Assembly: GCA_040380145.1 (NCBI GenBank)
Contig: JBEIJQ010000010.1
Span: 1-37,071, forward strand
Direction: 5' to 3'
DNA: 37,071 nucleotides
Origin: JBEIJQ01 sp040380145
Lineage (GTDB): Bacteria; Bacteroidota; Bacteroidia; Chitinophagales; Saprospiraceae
In this document: positions 32,250 to 37,071 of the stretch, one piece after another
How positions within the stretch are numbered: position 1 is the stretch's first letter
How the letters are laid out: each line of letters begins with the position of its first letter
The notes under the pieces: generated by a model
What the model was told of the DNA's origin: nothing
What the model saw: the letters and a program-made list of their open reading frames with translations, nothing else
Database searches by the model: none
Made by a program: the position numbers and the translations under genes

Positions 32250-32822
32250 ATGGATCCCAACATTTACCTTGCATTCAAGACCCTGCACGTGATCGGCTTC
32301 GTGAGCTGGTTCGCCGGGCTTTTCTACCTCGTGCGCCTGTTCGTTTACCACGCCGAGTCACGAGATCTGTCCGAACCGGATCGTGGTGTGTTGCACGACC
32401 AGTATTCGCTGATGGAATCGCGCCTGTACGGCATCATCGCCACGCCCGCGATGGTCATCACCTGGTCGGGTGGTACGGCGATGATCGTGTACCGCGAAAT
32501 GGCCGATGGGCCTTGGTTTGCACTGCAGGGCTGGTTGCACTTCAAATTGCTGCTGCTGGTGCTGCTCACCGGCTATCACCATTGGTGCAAGGTGCTCATG
32601 AAGGGCTTCCAAGCGGGTCGGACTCCCTGGAGTTCGTCGCAACTTCGCGCGTGGAACGAGGTGGCCACCCTTTTCTTGGCGGCCATCGTAATGCCGGCGG
32701 TGTTTCGGGAGCGCACCAATTATGCCGTGGTGGCCTGCGTCTTGGCAGTCCTGGCGTTGTTGGCTTATTGGGGCATCCGAGCTTATCGGAAGCGTTTGGA
32801 ACGGGAATCCCGCTCACAATGA
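32250..32822 (+). CDS. hemJ: HemJ-type protoporphyrinogen IX oxidase (CopD/UPF0093-like membrane protein)
   Basis: 190 residues, integral membrane, four to five helices. Oxidises protoporphyrinogen IX to protoporphyrin IX in haem synthesis. The N-terminal block YLAFKTLHVIGFVSWFAGLF carries the conserved His (H13) and is diagnostic; WLHFKLLLLVLLTGYHHW supplies the second conserved His/Lys segment, and RTPWSSSQLRAWNEVATLFLAAIV follows in the last third. Length and order fit HemJ. The ATG at 32250 lies 25 nt past a -7 box. Its TGA (32820-32822) abuts the stop of the convergent haloperoxidase-like gene with no bases between. Other haem genes are not in view. Confidence 0.92.
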   Translation: MDPNIYLAFKTLHVIGFVSWFAGLFYLVRLFVYHAESRDLSEPDRGVLHDQYSLMESRLYGIIATPAMVITWSGGTAMIVYREMADGPWFALQGWLHFKLLLLVLLTGYHHWCKVLMKGFQAGRTPWSSSQLRAWNEVATLFLAAIVMPAVFRERTNYAVVACVLAVLALLAYWGIRAYRKRLERESRSQ

Positions 32823-34361
32823 TCACTGCTTGACCAAGCGGGCCACCGCGGCCGTTCGCCCTTCTTGGTCGAAAGCCCTCAGGATGTACCAGCCGTTGGG
32901 CAGCGCCGAAAGGTCGAGTTGCGGACCGGCCGCAAATTCCGATACCTGGCGTCCGGCTGCATCGTATACGTGAATACGAGAGAGCCGATCCGTTTCGCCG
33001 TCCAACCAAACGGGCCCGACAGTGGGATTCGGATGGCAGGCCAATTGTCCGACGGCCGGCGCTGCGGCCACGCCGGTCAACAGGCCGTCGAAAAAGTCGT
33101 TCACGTTCTGCCCGATGGCCGTGCCGCAGGAAAGCCCGTCCTCGTTGGCAAAGCGATAGTGGATGCCGCCGTACAGGCGCGAAACGGCCGCCTCGGCCGC
33201 CCAATCGTCGAAGGAAGCCAACTGTCGCGCACCGCCGAATTGCAGGTAAGTGGAGTCGGCAAAAGAGTAGTTCTGCCCGAAAACTGCTTCCATCGTCTCG
33301 GCAAAGGCGCCCGACTGCGTGGAGTGGCCCGACATATATTCGGGGAAAGGCGGCGTGCCGATCAGCGGCGTCCAGGACGGCGAAATGTAGTTGCGGATAT
33401 ATGTGATGGGGCGCAGCAGATTGTATTGGTACTTCACTTTCCAGCACATCACGAAAGCATCGGCCAAGGCCATGCCGACACGGGCATACGCACGGGCCGT
33501 GGCCCCCAGATCGGTGTTTTCGCGGGCCAACACCTGCGTGAGCACCTGCACGCTGTGGCCCGGAGGCGTGATCGTGCCGGAGCCGTCGGCATAAAACAGG
33601 GCGATGTCGGTCTGCGCTTGGTCCAAGCCGAGACCGGTCGCATAGACCTCGAACGCGAAGTCGTGAAAATCGGACTGGGCAGTCGTGTCGAACGGCGGAT
33701 GCACGAAGGGTGCCACGCCTTGGGAGGTGTCCACGGACAAAAACGGCCTTTTTTGCCCCCAATAGGGCTGGAGGGCCATCTGTCCGGTCTGGGGAACCCA
33801 GAATCCGTCGCCCACGGGCGGCACATAGCCGGCAGGGAAATTGCTTAATTGTGCCCGATAACCGCCGTCGGTGGCCGAATAGGCAAAAATGGCAGCGGCC
33901 ACGGCCTCGCCGTGCAACCGCGAACGCTGGAACACATCGGCCGGCTGCATGGCCTGCAACGCAGTGTTCCAAGTGTCGCGCAACAGGTGCAAGGTATCCA
34001 ACTGGGCGGCCGGGGCGTTGTGGAACAAACTGTCCATCATCAGCGCCAAGGCGTTGTTCACGACCGTAGGCCAGTGGTACACGAGACCCGGATCGGGCTG
34101 CGGAACGGATGTAAGCCCGTCCAAGCGACCGGCGGTGGACAGGTATCCTGGCATCCCCGGTTGCACCGCTTCGTACAGACAAAGACCCGCATAGCCCAAC
34201 GCGCGAGATGCCACGGGCGGGGTGAAACCAGGCGTGGTTTTGATGAACTTCAGTTCCAGTTCAAACCAGAAGCGTGCCAAGTCGCCGGGGTATTGATCGG
34301 CGTTTTGGGCTTGGCCGGCAAAGGCAAAGACCGACAGGATTAGGGTGAAAAATTGTTTCAT
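32823..34361 (-). CDS. Secreted vanadium-haloperoxidase/PAP2-like protein with T9SS sorting domain
   Basis: 512 residues. Signal peptide at 1-19 (ends AGQAQ), a helical vanadium-chloroperoxidase-like domain, then a T9SS domain from about 442 (CHPNPTVGPVWLDGE to LVKQ). The phosphatase/haloperoxidase signature is present in order: K310-x6-R317-P318 (KYQYNLLRP), S344-G345-H346 (EYMSGHS, Met instead of the usual Pro before SGH) and S394-R395-x5-H401. The Asp often three residues past the last His is Ala405. All vanadate/phosphate ligands are therefore kept. Whether it is a haloperoxidase or a phosphatase cannot be told. Predicted to be exported and surface-linked. A -7 box lies at 34403-34396. 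Confidence 0.92.
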   Translation of the reverse strand: MKQFFTLILSVFAFAGQAQNADQYPGDLARFWFELELKFIKTTPGFTPPVASRALGYAGLCLYEAVQPGMPGYLSTAGRLDGLTSVPQPDPGLVYHWPTVVNNALALMMDSLFHNAPAAQLDTLHLLRDTWNTALQAMQPADVFQRSRLHGEAVAAAIFAYSATDGGYRAQLSNFPAGYVPPVGDGFWVPQTGQMALQPYWGQKRPFLSVDTSQGVAPFVHPPFDTTAQSDFHDFAFEVYATGLGLDQAQTDIALFYADGSGTITPPGHSVQVLTQVLARENTDLGATARAYARVGMALADAFVMCWKVKYQYNLLRPITYIRNYISPSWTPLIGTPPFPEYMSGHSTQSGAFAETMEAVFGQNYSFADSTYLQFGGARQLASFDDWAAEAAVSRLYGGIHYRFANEDGLSCGTAIGQNVNDFFDGLLTGVAAAPAVGQLACHPNPTVGPVWLDGETDRLSRIHVYDAAGRQVSEFAAGPQLDLSALPNGWYILRAFDQEGRTAAVARLVKQ

Positions 34362-34395
34362 GCGTTGAAAAAAGGATGGTGCGAAGGCTCTTTAG

Positions 34396-34403
34396 CAAAA
34401 GTA
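34396..34403 (-). promoter_or_regulatory. -7 box of the haloperoxidase-like gene
   Basis: TACTTTTG on the minus strand (exact TAnnTTTG), 34 nt before the ATG at 34361. No clear -33 TTG. Confidence 0.55.
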
Positions 34404-34889
34404 AAAATAGGCATTGTTCCGGATTTTGTAGAAAAAAATCTGTTTTTGGGGAAATCGTATACAATATATCATCGACCGGAAATCAACAACGGAAGGTGGT
34501 ACAAAGGCCGTTTTGGGGTCTTCGAGGGTTGCTCCGTGGTTGAGATCGTCTGTTGCTCCGAATGGCGCTTGGTTTAGCCGTATTCATTTTGGATGTAAAA
34601 TGCTGGAGTCTGTGCCACGCAAAGGATTTTCTAAATTTATGTTAAATTTTCGCTTTTCCTTAAAAAAATTTTAATTTTTTAAAAAATAAAAATAATAATA
34701 AAAATTTCATTTGGCTCCTCCTCGGATTTGAGGGTGTTTTGTCTTTTTTCTTCCTTATTTTGGGAAAAAAATTTGGAAAAAAAATGGAGAAGATGAACCC
34801 AATTTGAAATTGATTATTTATTTATGCGCTAAATTTTGCGTTAGCAAGTAACTCGTTTCCTTTCATTTGTTCATCTAAACTTTTTTTTC
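34404..34889. other. A/T-rich intergenic region upstream of the SprB-repeat gene
   Basis: No gene is supportable on either strand. The left third (34404-34600) is of mixed composition. From about 34620 to 34860 the DNA becomes very A/T-rich with T- and A-tracts, including TTTTTTAAAAAATAAAAATA near 34675-34694 and an ATTTTGGGAAAAAAA block at 34757-34771. The promoter of the plus-strand adhesin gene must lie here; the only box-like sites are imperfect (TTCATTTG at 34862-34869). Confidence 0.6.
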
Positions 34890-37071
34890 ATGCGTTCACA
34901 CTTTACTTTGTGGTTATTGTCCACGATGATCCTGTTGTGTGGGGCAGAGGCCTTTGGCCAAACCCCCAGTTGGCTAGGTTCTTCCGCGGCCAATGGCAAC
35001 TACCAGACGTATCAGCTCAACGATTTGGGCGTCTTTAAGCAGGTGCGCTTCCAAGCCACTTCGGGCGGTGCTTCCGGAACCCGCAACTGGGAGTTCACCG
35101 TCGGCGGCGGCTCGCCGGATTACAGCACCAACTGGCGCCCGTACAGCGGCCCCTGCAACGGCAATGCCAACAGCTTTATCCCTGGCTATAACCAGACGAT
35201 CGCTCCGGCCAATGGCTATCCCGCCCCGTACGGAAGTGCCACCCTCAACACGGGTTTCGGCGGCTGCTCCGGTGTGCTTCCGGCCATTGTCAACGGAAAT
35301 TATTACACGTTCAACATCACGGAGAACAACAACACCAACCAAGACATGGCGGTGTTGGAAACCTCTTTTGCACCCGCAACTTTCAGCTCGATCAGCCGTT
35401 CACCTTCGGGTGCAGTGTTGGCTTGCAACTCTGTGACCGTTACGGTGACCATGAACTCTTCGATCAGTGCCGGCGAGAACATCATGTTGCGCTACACAAC
35501 CAACAACTACTCGACTTCCACCATCTTGGCGATGACCGTTTCGGGCTCGACCGCAACAGCGACCATTCCGGCCCAAACGGCCGGCACCAGCGTGAGTTTT
35601 TATGCTTACAGCACCCCTCGGACCAAGAGCCAGATCGACAATGAAGTGTCCACTATCAACCGTCAGACACCGCACGATTTAAGCGCTCTGAATTTCAGCT
35701 CGGGCGATGGTTATACGGTTGCATCCGATGTGACCGCTCCCTCGCTGACCTGTCCGAGCAACATCTCCGTGGCTGCTTCCGGTGCCGGTTGTACCGCAGT
35801 GGTCACCTTTGCTGCAACGGCGACCGACGGTTGTTCGGCCACGATCACCTACTCGACAGCCTCCGGATCCACCTTCTCCTTGGGAACCACCACGGTGACG
35901 GCCACGGCCACGGACCCCTCGGGCAATTCCTCCACTTGTTCATTTACGGTTACGGTTACGAACGGTCTGGGAGCTTCGGTTTCTGCCACGAACGTTTCCT
36001 GTTTCGGCGGATCGAATGGTTCTATCAACTTGACGCCCAGCGGCGGCACAGCTCCTTACACCTTCAGTTGGACGGGCGGTGCGACCACCGAAGACCGCAC
36101 GGGCCTTTCCGCGGGCACCTATACGGTGACGGTGACGGATGCCTACGGTTGCACGGCCACGGCGACTGCTTCGGTCACTGAACCGGCTGCGCTTTCTGCC
36201 TCTGCCACGGGCACCAATCCTTTGTGCCCCGGCGCTACGAACGGCTCCGTTGACTTGACGGTTTCCGGTGGTACTTCTCCTTACACATTTGCCTGGACGG
36301 GCGGCGCGACCACCGAGGACCGCTCGGGAATCGGTGCCGGCTCGTATTCTGTGACGGTGACCGACGCGAACGGCTGCACCGCCACGGCTTCGGCGACGCT
36401 GACTGCTCCGGTGCGCACCAACCGCAAATTTTATGTGAACGACAACAGTCTTACCGGCGACACCTATACCACCGCCGTGGGCAGCAACTCCAATGCCGGC
36501 TTGCCCTCCTGCCCATACCTGACCATCACCTACGCGTTGACCCAGGTCATCTCCGGCGACACGATTTATGTCGATGCCGGAACCTACACTGAAAACATCA
36601 GCCTTTTCGGCAAGTCTGGTGTAACCCTCTTGGGCCGTCAAGTGGGTGTGCACGGCAACGACGGATCGCGCGGCACTACGGAATCCACCATCGTGGGCAC
36701 GGTGACCTTCAGCACTTCGTCCGTCGTTTCCAATATCTTGGTGGACGGTTTCAAAGTACAGGCGTCCAGCAGCAATGCTTTCGCGGTGCGTCTCAACGGT
36801 GGCGGCATCCAAAACTGCATCATGACCGGCAGCTGGACAACGGGCCCTTCGCCAAGCAACAATGGCATCAGCACGGGGGCACCTTCTCCGGCGGCGAACA
36901 TGAGCTTTACCTTCAAGCGCAACAAGATCAGCGGTTTTCGCTACGGCATTCAGATGGACGCAGCCTCCATGGTGAACGTAGTGCGCATCGAGGACAACTA
37001 CATCACAGTTTGTGAGCGCCCCATTCTTACCAATGCCAGCATCCACGGCGGCACGCCGGATATCCGCATCA
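34890..37071 (+). CDS. Large secreted HYR/SprB-repeat/beta-helix surface protein, 3' end outside window
   Basis: At least 727 residues, open at the right edge. Signal peptide at 1-24 (LWLLSTMILLCGAEAFGQ). Order: an N-terminal beta domain (about 25-275) with Cys pairs; an HYR domain (about 280-360, TAPSLTCPSNISVAAS ... TATATDPSGNSSTCSFTVTV); two SprB-like repeats (about 365-507, CFGG..NGSINLTPSGG and TGGATTEDR ... YTVTVTDAYGC); then a right-handed parallel beta-helix-like region from about 515 (YVDAGTYTENI, GVTLLGR, DGFKVQ). Such modules occur in T9SS-exported adhesins and gliding proteins; a C-terminal sorting domain is expected but not in view. ATG at 34890 gives the signal peptide; no Shine-Dalgarno. 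Confidence 0.9.
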   Translation, partial: MRSHFTLWLLSTMILLCGAEAFGQTPSWLGSSAANGNYQTYQLNDLGVFKQVRFQATSGGASGTRNWEFTVGGGSPDYSTNWRPYSGPCNGNANSFIPGYNQTIAPANGYPAPYGSATLNTGFGGCSGVLPAIVNGNYYTFNITENNNTNQDMAVLETSFAPATFSSISRSPSGAVLACNSVTVTVTMNSSISAGENIMLRYTTNNYSTSTILAMTVSGSTATATIPAQTAGTSVSFYAYSTPRTKSQIDNEVSTINRQTPHDLSALNFSSGDGYTVASDVTAPSLTCPSNISVAASGAGCTAVVTFAATATDGCSATITYSTASGSTFSLGTTTVTATATDPSGNSSTCSFTVTVTNGLGASVSATNVSCFGGSNGSINLTPSGGTAPYTFSWTGGATTEDRTGLSAGTYTVTVTDAYGCTATATASVTEPAALSASATGTNPLCPGATNGSVDLTVSGGTSPYTFAWTGGATTEDRSGIGAGSYSVTVTDANGCTATASATLTAPVRTNRKFYVNDNSLTGDTYTTAVGSNSNAGLPSCPYLTITYALTQVISGDTIYVDAGTYTENISLFGKSGVTLLGRQVGVHGNDGSRGTTESTIVGTVTFSTSSVVSNILVDGFKVQASSSNAFAVRLNGGGIQNCIMTGSWTTGPSPSNNGISTGAPSPAANMSFTFKRNKISGFRYGIQMDAASMVNVVRIEDNYITVCERPILTNASIHGGTPDIRI
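35982..36410 (+). repeat. Two tandem SprB-like repeats
   Basis: Repeat 1 spans 35982-36200 and repeat 2 spans 36201-36410, within the surface protein gene. The core Cys codons are 225 nt apart (36000 and 36225). The best-conserved DNA is TGGACGGGCGG-n-GCGACCACCGA-n-GACCGC at 36069 and 36294, with only two differences over about 30 bases. Confidence 0.82.

Noticed and set aside
1..37071. CRISPR arrays, tRNA/rRNA genes, insertion sequences, toxin-antitoxin or phage genes
   Set aside because: No spaced direct repeats, cloverleaf-like sequences, transposase motifs or terminal inverted repeats were seen on reading through the intergenic DNA.

Overview
The window looks like chromosomal core sequence from a GC-rich member of the Bacteroidota, most likely near the Saprospiria/Chitinophagia (the class is inference). 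Supporting signs: three complete proteins carry type IX secretion (T9SS) C-terminal sorting domains; one protein has HYR and SprB-like repeats; no start codon has a convincing Shine-Dalgarno sequence; and eight upstream sites match the Bacteroidota -7 box TAnnTTTG exactly. I see no mobile element, CRISPR array, tRNA or rRNA. Coding DNA is GC-rich, while several intergenic stretches are strikingly A/T-rich.

Left part (1-16 kb): a translationally coupled sbcD-sbcC nuclease pair (minus strand, sbcC runs off the left edge); rpsU (bS21) with its own promoter and terminator; a 1476-residue modular secreted subtilase; a RibD/DHFR-like reductase; miaB-mnmE (tRNA modification, minus strand); a small secreted KTSC-like protein; a small T9SS protein; and a two-TM potassium channel with an RCK domain. 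The channel diverges from tpiA.

Middle part (14.8-28 kb): a plus-strand run tpiA-prmA-(1660-residue secreted protein)-(lipoprotein) converges on a minus-strand run guaA-lutA-like-trmD-sad. guaA diverges from kdsA (LPS Kdo synthesis) across an A/T-rich spacer. A small secreted protein with a strong terminator follows.

Right part (28-37 kb): an ALDH7-type dehydrogenase, an MBL-fold hydrolase and a family 2 glycosyltransferase form a tight operon. It meets, stop codon over stop codon, a minus-strand pair (membrane-anchored unknown protein, SMR transporter). A hemJ-like gene abuts a T9SS-exported vanadium-haloperoxidase/PAP2-like protein. After an A/T-rich gap, a large HYR/SprB-repeat/beta-helix surface protein runs off the right edge.

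The least explained items are the 1660-residue secreted protein with its lipoprotein neighbour inside a tpiA-prmA transcription unit, a probably leaderless guaA, TTG starts in unusual settings (tpiA, mnmE), and recurrent T-tract/A-tract pseudo-palindromes in the intergenic DNA. No classical defence or mobile system was found.
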